Of a DNA stretch of 46,863 nucleotides, positions 25,598 through 34,241 are shown piece by piece. Position 1 is the first letter of the stretch. Every line of letters starts with the position of its first letter. The stretch lies in the NCBI GenBank assembly GCA_012034595.1, contig JAAUPE010000045.1:1-46863 (forward strand). The letters run 5' to 3'. Made by a program: the position numbers and the translations under genes. The DNA is from Calothrix sp. CSU_2_0 (lineage in GTDB: Bacteria > Cyanobacteriota > Cyanobacteriia > Cyanobacteriales > Nostocaceae). A model generated the notes under the pieces. That model did not search any database. It was not told where the DNA came from and was given only the letters and a program-made list of their open reading frames with translations.

Positions 25598-26935
25598 ATG
25601 ACCGTTAACAGCTTATCAAATAGTCAGGGCGATCGGCATCTTTTAAAATCGAAGGATAAACGCCTAAAATTACAGAACACGCAAGAACAGTTGTACAGCT
25701 TTTTACTGAGAATTGTCAAAAGCTGGCAACCAGATGAAGTTTTGCGGGTATTTAAGCGGTCTTTTTTTGATTGCTTAAGTTTGGAAGCGAGTAAATCTTC
25801 GCTAGGAATATATATTGTTTTGCTAGAGCATAGTGAAGAGGAGTTTCGTCATACAATCAAACGCTGTTGTTATATCTTAATTAATAATTGGGAAAGCACT
25901 CGAAGACACAAATATATTCGAGATTTGGTCGAATTATTTGCTAATTTTAAATTAAAAACCAATCCACATACTCCTTCCAAGTTGAGGTTGGCAAAAACTT
26001 GGTTAGATAACTTTACTAGAAGTACGGATTTTGAAGAACTCAAATTATTTGCTTACCGCAATGAGGAAGTAAAAGGACATTGGGTAAATCGTTATAGTTC
26101 GTATTTGTTGTTTGCTCAATCTTTGAATGAAAATAATTCTCAGGAACAGAAAGAAGCTGCCAGAAAACTCTCTAGAGTTTTAAAGGATAAGTTCAAGTTT
26201 GAACTAGCGATGTATATTGCGCGATCGCAATTAGATTTTAGTAGTTCTTCGAGCGTTGCCCGTCACCGAAATCCAAGCAGTTTAGGGGATAATGTGATTA
26301 GGCTGATTAAGGCAATAGTTGTGAAGAAGGGGGCTTTTAGTTACGCGAATATAGCGAATATATTTTTACAACAAACTCAGAATGAGTTATTTCATGATTT
26401 TAAAAACAGTTTATTAAAATACTTAATTTTCTCGGTGCAACAGCAGGAGTTTACCAATATATTACAGCAGCAGTTATCGGAAAAATTGAATTTATGGAAA
26501 GCTGAATATAATGATAGGGTGATTAGCAAGGAGATATTATTGCGAGTTTGCAACCGAACGATTGACTTTTTGACCACAGAAAATGGTCGCGAACCATCGA
26601 ATTTATTTGTGATGCTATTATCCCAAGGACATCCACTAACCTTGGTCATTGTGTTGCTAAAAATTATTTTGATTTCTAATCATTCTCGCAGCCATTTAGA
26701 AATGAGAATAGCTAATCTAATTAGTTATTATGACCAGTATTTAGAAAGCGAATGTACGTGGTTTATTCATTTTATTGAGATTTTTAATATTACTTTTGCG
26801 ATTTATGCAGAGAATGTTGAATATAACTTAATTAAAATGAAAGAGGATAATAAAGATAATATAGAGCTACATCTTAATTATAATTTAGATGATTATCGGG
26901 TTTTTTCCCAGCTAAAGACGAGTAAAGAGGTTTAA
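25598..26935 (+). CDS. Conserved hypothetical protein, about 445 aa
   Basis: I do not recognise a family. The protein is helical and charged throughout, with many Leu/Ile-rich amphipathic helices (KLRLAKTWLDNFTRSTDFEE, SKEILLRVCNRTIDFLTTE) and no signal peptide or clear membrane helix; LTLVIVLLKIILIS is hydrophobic but short. A helical-repeat fold is possible. I chose the ATG at 25598 (MTVNSLSNSQGDRHLL) over the open frame from 25580. It is convergent with the UPF0104 gene. AT content is higher than in the housekeeping genes nearby. Confidence 0.65.
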   Translation: MTVNSLSNSQGDRHLLKSKDKRLKLQNTQEQLYSFLLRIVKSWQPDEVLRVFKRSFFDCLSLEASKSSLGIYIVLLEHSEEEFRHTIKRCCYILINNWESTRRHKYIRDLVELFANFKLKTNPHTPSKLRLAKTWLDNFTRSTDFEELKLFAYRNEEVKGHWVNRYSSYLLFAQSLNENNSQEQKEAARKLSRVLKDKFKFELAMYIARSQLDFSSSSSVARHRNPSSLGDNVIRLIKAIVVKKGAFSYANIANIFLQQTQNELFHDFKNSLLKYLIFSVQQQEFTNILQQQLSEKLNLWKAEYNDRVISKEILLRVCNRTIDFLTTENGREPSNLFVMLLSQGHPLTLVIVLLKIILISNHSRSHLEMRIANLISYYDQYLESECTWFIHFIEIFNITFAIYAENVEYNLIKMKEDNKDNIELHLNYNLDDYRVFSQLKTSKEV

Positions 26936-26965
26936 AAACTGTTTATTTAAAAAACTATCTAAATA

Positions 26966-27882
26966 TTAAAAACGTTCGTCAAGCCAAGCAAGTCCCGCGC
27001 CAGCAGTTTCCGCAATAATACTGACTAAGCGGTATAATACTGTGGCGCTAATAATTAATGCCGATGGGAAGTGACTTTGTAATAGTGCGATCGCAGTTGC
27101 TTCAAAGACTCCCAAACCACCGGGAGCTCCTGGAATAACAAAACCCAACAACCAAGCAAAACTAAAAGCTCCCAGCAGCAAAGGGATTTGTCCTAACTGC
27201 AATGGTGCCAGGGCAAATAAGGTGAGGATAAAACCTGTACCTCGTAAAATTAAAAAAGCAAGTTCTCCCAATAATGGTGTTAGGGGGTAGCGTTCTAAAG
27301 TTAAAGAATTGGTTGCAGAATTATCTTGATTTTCAGTTTTTTAAACTTTAATTTTTGAACAACTTTTAATATTGGGTTCAAAAAGCGGGGATGAAAAAGA
27401 CAAAGTACTACGATTAATGCAAGTACTTGGAGAATTAGCAGATTAATATCATTTTTTAACGTCGTAAATTGACTGCCAAGTAAAACAATAATAATCAAAG
27501 CCGCAGCTGCCATTAATATAGGTTCGAGGACAATACTAAGAGTCGCAGTCATCGTGGGAATCTGTGCTTCTTTAGCTGCCATAATGCGTCCGTAATGATG
27601 CCAGACATTTCCCGGTAAGTATTTGGCAACATTGGTTTTGAGATAAACTTGGATGAAATGACTTGTGGTTACAGGTTGGTTTAATTCTCTCAAAATCCAA
27701 GTCCATACCCAACCTGCCCAGGTATGTGCTAGTAAAGTCATGCCAGTTGCGATCGCAAGAATAGACCATCCAGCAGCATCAATGCGGATAGCTGACACTT
27801 CTAACCAGTTATCTTTTAAAGTTTTTGTGACAAAAAATAGCGTTCCTCCTAATATTAGCCAGCGCAGTATCCGCTTAAACAT
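26966..27882 (-). pseudogene. UPF0104 / LPG-synthase-type membrane protein, frameshifted
   Basis: Two adjoining frames encode one multi-span protein of the lysylphosphatidylglycerol-synthase membrane family (PF03706, YbhN/UPF0104). The first part (27301-27882) has helices and the motif YLPGNVWHHYGRI. The second (26966 to about 27337) has FAWLLGFVIPGAPGGLGVFE, the family's Pro-Gly signature. They join as KKTENQDNSATNS...ERYPLTPLLGELAFL if one A is added to the A6 run at 27337-27342. The run is TTTAAAAAAC in coding sense, which also fits a -1 slippery site (A AAA AAC), so programmed frameshifting or polymerase slippage are alternatives to mutation or sequencing error. Full length would be about 309 aa, normal for the family. 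Confidence 0.85.
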
Positions 27883-28486
27883 GATGGTATTTGTATAGGT
27901 TAATTTTATAGGTTGAACTTTTGACTATAGCGCTTTTTGTTTGGATGCAATATAAATCAGGGCAAACAACCGTTTGCCCCTACAGTATTCTCAATTACCA
28001 AATGTATTTCACTCAACTGAGAACCGCTATATACACCTGTAATGATGGTGTAAACTCGTCAAAATATCTAAAAATATCTAAAATTCATTATTTTAGTCTA
28101 TACCTATTGTTAGAAATTTAGTCTATTTAAACAAACATTGACCGAATTTAATTATACAACTCCTGGAATGAATCGGGGATATTAGTCTTTTTCAATGATT
28201 TCAAGCTGTTATATCCCTCTTCAGTTAGATAAAAGTTATTTTTGCCTACCTAGATAAATGTTACTTTTGCTAGAGGAAAATACCCGTTTAGTCTCTCTAA
28301 TATTGGTAATTGTTCCGCAGTGATTGCAGATGCAATAAATATTGAAAAAAATATGAAATTCAGTTAACTGAAAGGAAAGCTATTTCATTCGGTTAAAGTT
28401 GTGCTGCAAACAATAACTGTCAGCCAAGTAAAAAGTAAAAAGATAAAGGTCAGGCTGAAAATAATGTCAAAAATCAATCGGGTAAT
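27883..28486. other. Intergenic region with palindromic repeats
   Basis: No gene seen. A hairpin GGGCAAAC-AACC-GTTTGCCC lies at 27960-27979 and is flanked by an outer pair TATAGCG/CGCTATA (27927-27933, 28025-28031), suggesting a 105-bp repeat. Near 28139 a stretch reads gaccgaatttaattat, the same motif as near 9112 and 11030. The last 50 bases look coding (see the next gene). Confidence 0.55.
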
Positions 28487-28819
28487 GTGGTAGAAAATGT
28501 TCGTCGTGTCGCTAATGATAGCGATAAGTTAGGTAATAATATTCAGAATCAGGCTGAGTCTGTAAAAGACAAATTGGGAGAAGAAACTGAGAGTTTTGCT
28601 GATAGTACTAAGCAGGGTTTAAGAAATATCAAGAATAATGCCAAAGATGCTGGTGATTATGCAGGTGAAGTAGGCGATCGCACTGTGGGAAATCCTCTGG
28701 AAGGTATTAAGGAAGATGCGAGAAATGCTGCTGAATCTGTGAAGCGGACTTTGAGAGATGCTAATGAAAATTCTAGTAAGAGTGCTTACGATACTGGACG
28801 TTATAATGAGCGTAGGTAA
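28487..28819 (+). CDS. Small hydrophilic LEA-like / stress-type protein
   Basis: 110 aa, strongly hydrophilic, rich in Lys, Asp, Glu, Asn and Ala with helical repeats (DKLGNNIQNQAESVKDKLGE, GIKEDARNAAESVKRTLRDA). This composition and the 11-residue-like periodicity resemble late-embryogenesis-abundant or CsbD-like stress proteins; no specific family is certain. The GTG start at 28487 has no good ribosome site. The frame stays open upstream to a stop at 28436 and reads protein-like (KDKGQAENNVKNQSGN), so the true N-terminus may be further upstream and the gene 5'-truncated or frameshifted. Confidence 0.55.
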   Translation: MVENVRRVANDSDKLGNNIQNQAESVKDKLGEETESFADSTKQGLRNIKNNAKDAGDYAGEVGDRTVGNPLEGIKEDARNAAESVKRTLRDANENSSKSAYDTGRYNERR

Positions 28820-28900
28820 TTCTGGTAATATTTCAATTTTGCCGCAATATTTCCAAATTAATTAATTCAAAGAAAGGTGAACTTTTGAATATGGAAAGAA

Positions 28901-28920
28901 GGGCGAACAACCGTTCGCCC
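28901..28920. terminator. Hairpin between convergent genes
   Basis: GGGCGAAC-AACC-GTTCGCCC, followed by CTACATTTTTTC on the plus strand. It belongs to the same small palindrome family as 27960-27979 and 45280-45299. It could terminate the LEA-like gene. Confidence 0.55.
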
Positions 28921-28949
28921 CTACATTTTTTCATTGGGTTTTTGGTTAT

Positions 28950-30287
28950 TTATTTGCTATTTTGCTGATGCCAAGTTTGGAGGGAAACTCTTTGAATTTC
29001 TCGCCAAGATATTTGATTTTTTCTCGCTAATTTGGCACAGTCTTCATATTCTGGCTGAATATTAGTAATTTTTTTGTTTGTATTTTCACCTTGCCATGCA
29101 ATTTTAACTTTCACTGTTCCAAATTCGGTTTCTACGGTTTGAATTTCACGTTTTAAAGTTGTTCTTTCCTGAATTGATGCGCGTATTCCTAAAGTTGTAG
29201 TTTCACGAAATAAAATTTCTTGAATACGATCGCAATTTTCTAAGTTGCAAATTACTGTGAGCAAAATTCCCGGACGGGATTTTTTCATGCCGATGGCTTG
29301 AGTAAATACATCCAATGCACCAACATCAAAAAGTACATCGTATAGAAACCCGATTGCTTGGGGATTTAAATCATCAATCTGAGTTTCCAAAACAGAGATT
29401 TTTTCGAGATAAGGGCTATGTTGATTTGATTGGCTCAAGTCTGATTTATTTGGGTCTAAAATTGAACCCAACCAAGCCTGTAAAATATTTGGCATAGTTA
29501 AATTCAAATTTCCCGCACCTAACCCAATTTGTTTAATCGTCATTGCTGGTGGAGAACCGAATTGCTGGGCAAGGGTAGTTGCGATCGCGGCACCTGTTGG
29601 TGTCACTAATTCTTTATCGATACCGTTACTATAAACCGGACAACCACGCATTTCCCACAGCTTCAACACAGCCGGAACCGGAACAGCCATTAAACCATGA
29701 GCAGCACGTACTGTTCCTCCACCCGTTGGTAATGGTGAACAATACAGTAAAGGCAAATCTTGTTCGTTGCTGCTAATATCCAACCAATCTAAGCACAAAC
29801 AAGTGCCGACAATATCGACTATGGCATCCACCGCACCCACTTCATGAAAATGTACTTTTTCCGGCGCTATGCCGTGAACCGCACCCTCTGCGACTGCTAA
29901 TTGTCGAAATACAGCCAAACTCCATTTTTCTGCCCTGACTGGCAAATTTGCCCGCAAAATCATCGCTTCAATTTCTGGCAAATGTCTCCCATGATTGTGT
30001 TCGCGATCGCCTTTTGGCGAGTGCTTTGCACCATCGTGTTTATGTTTATGTTTATGCCGATCGTCATCGTCATGATGATGGTGTTCAATCAAATCTACAT
30101 GTAACTTCGTCGCTTCCTGCCCATTACGATGTACTAACTCCATTCTTAAGCGGTATTCATTCGCAATTCCTAAAGCATTTAATTTGCTTGTCAAATACTC
30201 AACCGGGACACCGAGACTGACCAAAGCACCCAGACACATATCGCCAGAAATACCCGTTGGACATTGGAGATAAACGATTTTACTCAT
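28950..30287 (-). CDS. larC: Nickel-pincer cofactor biosynthesis protein LarC
   Basis: A 445-aa protein of the LarC (DUF111) family, the nickel-inserting step in making the pincer cofactor of lactate racemase-type enzymes. Signatures are QCPTGISGDMCLGAL at the N-terminus, a His/Asp-rich metal-binding stretch (EHHHHDDDD, then HKHKHKHD), KVHFHEVGAVDAIVDIVGT, and LVTPTGAAIATTLAQQFG. The C-terminal domain contains VLETQIDDLNPQAIGFLYD and MKKSRPG. Unlike the lactobacillar gene it is one uninterrupted frame. No larB or larE is in the window. The start at 30287 (MSKIVYLQ) is preferred over 30299. Confidence 0.93.
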   Translation of the reverse strand: MSKIVYLQCPTGISGDMCLGALVSLGVPVEYLTSKLNALGIANEYRLRMELVHRNGQEATKLHVDLIEHHHHDDDDRHKHKHKHDGAKHSPKGDREHNHGRHLPEIEAMILRANLPVRAEKWSLAVFRQLAVAEGAVHGIAPEKVHFHEVGAVDAIVDIVGTCLCLDWLDISSNEQDLPLLYCSPLPTGGGTVRAAHGLMAVPVPAVLKLWEMRGCPVYSNGIDKELVTPTGAAIATTLAQQFGSPPAMTIKQIGLGAGNLNLTMPNILQAWLGSILDPNKSDLSQSNQHSPYLEKISVLETQIDDLNPQAIGFLYDVLFDVGALDVFTQAIGMKKSRPGILLTVICNLENCDRIQEILFRETTTLGIRASIQERTTLKREIQTVETEFGTVKVKIAWQGENTNKKITNIQPEYEDCAKLARKNQISWREIQRVSLQTWHQQNSK

Positions 30288-30303
30288 GATATTTGTCAAT
30301 CGG

Positions 30304-30345
30304 TAGTGGTTAGTGGTTAATTGTTAGTGATTAGTGGTTAGTGGT
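30304..30345. repeat. Heptamer tandem repeat (TAGTGGT type)
   Basis: About six units of TAGTGGT/TTAGTGA in tandem between the divergent larC and YrdC-family genes. This is an STRR-type repeat, so copy number may vary between strains. Confidence 0.7.
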
Positions 30346-30420
30346 TAATGCAAGTTTCTTTGTATCGGAAGCATTTACCTTAACGATTAGCCATTAACCC
30401 TAAACCATTTTTAAAAATTT

Positions 30421-31062
30421 ATGGCAAAAATATTTTCAATCCATCCTGAAAATCCGCAAACTCGCAGAATAGAAGAAATACAAACAGAACTGCGTCAAGG
30501 TGCAGTTATGCTTTACCCTACCGATACAGTTTATGCGATCGGTTGTGATCTTAATGCCAAATCGGCGATTGAACGAGTGCGAAAAATCAAGCAGCTAGCA
30601 AATGATAAACCACTGACATTTTTGTGTTCCTCACTTTCGGATATAGCAACTTATGCGTATGTTAGTGATAATGCTTACCGAACGATGAAACGCCTAATTC
30701 CGGGACCATATACGTTTTTGCTGCCTGCAACTAAATTAGTCCCGAAACTTGTGCAAAGCCCCAAACGCAAAACCACTGGTATTAGAGTACCAAATCATAA
30801 ACTTTGTTTGGTACTGTTGGAAGCCTTGGGAAATCCGATTATCTCAACTTCAGCCCATTTACCACCTGATGAAGATAGCGAAGTTGATGCTGGATATGAC
30901 ACAGGAATTACACAAGCTGAATTATTCGACCGATTGGATGATTTGGTCGATGTAATTGTTGATACTGGCAAGGAACCAACTACTGAAGTTTCTACCATCC
31001 TCGATTTAACTGGGGATGAGGCTATTCTTGTGCGTCAGGGAATTGGGGATTTTGGATTTTAG
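30421..31062 (+). CDS. YrdC/Sua5/YciO-family protein (threonylcarbamoyl-AMP synthase-like)
   Basis: 213 aa with a single YrdC domain. Motifs are GAVMLYPTDTVYAIGCDLNA (nucleotide and Thr binding), RKIKQLANDKPLTFLCSSL, PGPYTFLLPAT, TTGIRVPNH and NPIISTSAH. The family makes threonylcarbamoyl-adenylate for t6A tRNA modification. The single-domain length and spacing also fit the YciO branch, whose role is less certain, so I give no gene symbol. Divergent from larC. Confidence 0.9.
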   Translation: MAKIFSIHPENPQTRRIEEIQTELRQGAVMLYPTDTVYAIGCDLNAKSAIERVRKIKQLANDKPLTFLCSSLSDIATYAYVSDNAYRTMKRLIPGPYTFLLPATKLVPKLVQSPKRKTTGIRVPNHKLCLVLLEALGNPIISTSAHLPPDEDSEVDAGYDTGITQAELFDRLDDLVDVIVDTGKEPTTEVSTILDLTGDEAILVRQGIGDFGF

Positions 31063-31639
31063 ATTTTGGATTTTGCGAAAAGTTGCGTGCGGAGAGAACT
31101 TGCGTGCGGGGGTTCCCCCCGTTGAGCAAACTTTTCAAGACAGATTTTGGATTTTAGATTTTGGATTGTTTACTTGAGAAAAACACTAATTTAATATCCG
31201 ATCCAATATCCCGATCCAATATCTGAAATTTTCAGACTGTCACAGCAAAAGCCAAAAACCCACATCCTAAATTGAATCCCTAAAATCCCTATGCGGATTG
31301 TTTTTTTAGCTACAAAAGCAAAAAACGCGATCGCACCACTTTTAAAAGTGTCATATTCCCGTGGCTGCAAATAGCCACTTGCTAAAACTGTCCGAAGGCT
31401 CGGTTTATAAGGCTTTGAGCTAATTAGTGATAATAACTGACATGCTTGTGCCAGTCATAATGTAGTGCGTATGAACAAAGCGACACAGAGAGATACCCGT
31501 AACTTTTTTAGATTCCTTACAGTCATAAATGTAAGCGGTGCTTGAGACGAGTTGCGAAGAACGAATTAAAATTCTCCGACACTCCCCCAGTACGCTTGCA
31601 CTCCTTGTTTCGGTGCGATCTCCCCCAGGAAAAAAAATT
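31063..31639. other. Repeat-containing upstream region of the HetZ-family gene
   Basis: No gene seen. Heptamers of TTTTGGA/TTTTAGA occur at 31052-31076 and 31143-31168. Between them lie an inverted pair GAAAAGTT/AACTTTTC and a GGGGGTTCCCCCC hairpin. The downstream 200 bases should carry the promoter of the HetZ-family gene; I did not find a HetR-type palindrome. Confidence 0.5.
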
Positions 31640-32911
31640 ATGAAAGCTAATCTCTCTGCGACTACCAACTGCTACGCTTCCGCTCCAGAATTTTCTAATC
31701 CCATCTCCACTACAAATAATTCTGCTACAAATAGTTTTACTAATAATTCTGCAATAAATAATTCCGATACAGATAGTAACGCTTTAGGCGATTTACTTTA
31801 CCAGGAATTGCAGCCACAAGTTAAAGCTTCCCCTACCTGCATTAAAGCTGTTGCCGATCGCATTGCTAAAGAAGTCGAACGTATTTGCGATAAAAGCTCA
31901 CGCATTCAAACTTCTGGGGAAATCAATTCTTGGTTGCTAACACTGGCACGCCACCGCATCCAAAAATGTCTGCGTTATTACCAACTTGGCTCTCGTCGAG
32001 GACGTGTCGAACTGCATAGTAGCTTAGGTGCTATGGTATACCGCCATATTACTGCTCCCAATACCCAACTGGGTTTTGATGGACGTTATAATTTGATTGA
32101 AGATTTTCTCCAAGCATTCTATATAGAGGCTATTAAAGCTTTCCGCCGCGAAACCGAATTACCGGAAGATTATTCACCACGGACTCAGCTACAACTTGCT
32201 GAATACATGGCATTTACCGAGCAATACGCAAAGCGCCGGATTAATTTACCTGGTGGTTGTAACCAACAACTAATTATTCTCCGTGCCCAAAGCTACAGCC
32301 GCCGCCAACCCCAAGAAACCACCGTTGATTTTGAAGCAGCTTTAGAATCTGCCCGTGGTGAAGATGGAGAAGCTTACCAACGCAATTCCACCGTACAACA
32401 ATTGCGATCGCAAATGGTGGCACAAGCAAGTTCTGATGTGGCTGAAGATTCGGAACGCGATCGGGTTGTGGCTGAGTTGATTGAGTACCTGGAAGCGCAA
32501 GGACAGCACGATTGTGTTAGCTACCTTACCCTCAAACTCCAAGACTTACCAGCACCGGAAATCGACCAAATCCTGGGTTTAACCACTCGTCAGCGCGATT
32601 ATCTCCAACAACGGTTTAAATACCATGTGGAAAAGTTTGCCCGTACCCACAACTGGCAATTGGTACATCAATGGTTAGGTGCAGGTTTGGAGCAAAAACT
32701 AGGCTTATCCTCGCAGCAGTGGGAAAACTTTGTTAACCAACTCAACGAACAGGAGCGTCAAATTTTACTTCTCAAATCAGCGCAGCAAAGCGACCAAGTT
32801 ATTGCTAAAACTGTGAAATGTACCCCCAAACAACTCCAAAAACGTTGGACTCAGCTTTTGGAAATGGCATGGTCAATTCGTAATGGTCACGCTGAAGCAC
32901 AAATGGGTTAA
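31640..32911 (+). CDS. HetZ-family regulator
   Basis: About 423 aa. After a Ser/Asn/Thr-rich N-terminus comes a conserved body: WLLTLARHRIQKCLRYYQLG, GRVELHSSLGAMVYRHI, YNLIEDFLQAFYIEAIKAFR, LAEYMAFTEQYAKRRI, APEIDQILGLTTRQRDYLQQ, RFKYHVEKFARTHNWQLVHQ. The pattern matches what I recall of HetZ, a DNA-binding protein acting with HetR early in heterocyst development, and the end looks like a sigma-4-type helix-turn-helix. HetZ-like paralogues exist, so I do not call it hetZ itself; no patU follows. The start at 31640 has AGGA nine bases upstream; the frame is open to 31538. Confidence 0.7.
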   Translation: MKANLSATTNCYASAPEFSNPISTTNNSATNSFTNNSAINNSDTDSNALGDLLYQELQPQVKASPTCIKAVADRIAKEVERICDKSSRIQTSGEINSWLLTLARHRIQKCLRYYQLGSRRGRVELHSSLGAMVYRHITAPNTQLGFDGRYNLIEDFLQAFYIEAIKAFRRETELPEDYSPRTQLQLAEYMAFTEQYAKRRINLPGGCNQQLIILRAQSYSRRQPQETTVDFEAALESARGEDGEAYQRNSTVQQLRSQMVAQASSDVAEDSERDRVVAELIEYLEAQGQHDCVSYLTLKLQDLPAPEIDQILGLTTRQRDYLQQRFKYHVEKFARTHNWQLVHQWLGAGLEQKLGLSSQQWENFVNQLNEQERQILLLKSAQQSDQVIAKTVKCTPKQLQKRWTQLLEMAWSIRNGHAEAQMG

Positions 32912-33236
32912 GTTTTAATTGTATATTCTTAATTAAATTAGGCATAATACCTATTGTTTCCAGGTTTATACAAGTTACGTAAATCCCTATTATCGAAATT
33001 TCACCCGCTATTTTATTAAACCAAATGCTTAGTTTTCATTTCCCAAATTATCTTACTCGTCTTCCCCATTTATATATGTTTTTACGCAAGTAAATGTTTA
33101 TCTAATTTGGGGAAATGAGAGGTGGGAAATACTCAAGTAAGGTAGATTAGGTTAAGGTGAATTATAAAATATTTCAAGTCTGGTATTAAAAGTGAACAAG
33201 TACGCGATCGCAATTCTATTAAATATCAAACTATAG

Positions 33237-33265
33237 AAACCCAGTTCTCACAAAACTGGGTTTTT
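33237..33265. terminator. Bidirectional intrinsic terminator
   Basis: AAACCCAGTT pairs with AACTGGGTTT (10-bp stem, 7-base loop), with TTTTT after it and AAA before it. It sits between the convergent HetZ-family and restriction genes. The upstream stretch 32912-33236 holds no gene. Confidence 0.8.
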
Positions 33266-33291
33266 AGTAGGGAATGACATTCTAAATATTC

Positions 33292-34221
33292 TTAAATTTT
33301 CTGTTTAATAATTTCTGCTAATAATCCAGAATTAACCATATTTAAATTCAAAGTATAATCAATATAATTAAATGTTTCTTCTAAAGGTTTTAAAGTCTTT
33401 TTCCAACCGGAACCATCTGTAATCCAAATAAGTTGATGCTTTTGCGCTGATATGAAATCAAAAAGATATCTATATTCTCCTGCGGTTGATTTAAGTTTCG
33501 AGCCAGCACCACTATAAAAATTTACTTCGATTAAATAAAGAGTCCCTTGATTATTAATCGCAAAATCAAATATCCTACTTGATTTATCAACTTTAACTAC
33601 TATTCCCCAATCTCTAAAGATTTTATCCGCATTAACTTGTTTAATATATGAAAAATTATTCTGACTACAAATGTGAGAAACTATTTCTTCTGTAATAGTC
33701 TCCATAGAAGTACCACCGCGATTTTTGCGACCATTCGTATCTAATCCAACTTCAATACCTAAAACATAGTCAGGTATACTTTTAATAGTTCTGTTAGCAA
33801 ATAAATCTAACACACCTGTTTCTTTGACAAATTCAACCGCTTCGTCAATTTCCTGTGGACTCAAAGACTTAGCCTGTTTAGGAAAATTATAAGTTTTGTA
33901 CTGAAAATCACCATCCAAAGAACCTGTCAAAATCTGAAAATTACAAGTTCTACAAGCAATTAAAATAGGAATTACACTCAATATTTCCGGATAAGCAGTA
34001 AGCAAATTTTTTAACTCTTGCTCAGGATTATTTTTACCAATTACAGTATTTAAAATATTTAAGCTAACTTCAATTTTTTGGAAATTAATTAGAACTTTTT
34101 GCCAATTAATAAAATAAGTCCAAGGCATAATTGAATCAGTCAGAGAATCTTTCAAGTAAGAAAACACTTCCTCGGAACTAGAGCAATTAATCAAATCCTT
34201 GAAAATCGGGTTGAACTTCAT
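33292..34221 (-). CDS. DpnII-type restriction endonuclease (GATC)
   Basis: 309 aa resembling the DpnII/MboI family (PF04556). Visible are MPWTYFINWQKVL near the N-terminus, LLTAYPEILSVIPILIACR, and the core VGLDTNGRKNRGGTSMETIT. The nuclease-like stretch RIFDFAINNQGTLYLIEVNF has the D...E-x-N spacing typical of PD-(D/E)xK-like sites. Such enzymes cut unmethylated GATC. The gene lies 20 bases after the Dam-type methylase on the same strand, forming a type II system. AT content is clearly above the flanking genes, as often seen in transferred restriction systems. Confidence 0.87.
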   Translation of the reverse strand: MKFNPIFKDLINCSSSEEVFSYLKDSLTDSIMPWTYFINWQKVLINFQKIEVSLNILNTVIGKNNPEQELKNLLTAYPEILSVIPILIACRTCNFQILTGSLDGDFQYKTYNFPKQAKSLSPQEIDEAVEFVKETGVLDLFANRTIKSIPDYVLGIEVGLDTNGRKNRGGTSMETITEEIVSHICSQNNFSYIKQVNADKIFRDWGIVVKVDKSSRIFDFAINNQGTLYLIEVNFYSGAGSKLKSTAGEYRYLFDFISAQKHQLIWITDGSGWKKTLKPLEETFNYIDYTLNLNMVNSGLLAEIIKQKI

Positions 34222-34241
34222 AATTACTTATACTAGTTTCA

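Noticed and set aside
31420-31639. HetR-binding palindrome upstream of the HetZ-family gene
   Set aside because: I searched by eye for a GGGGTCTAACCCC-like inverted repeat and found none.
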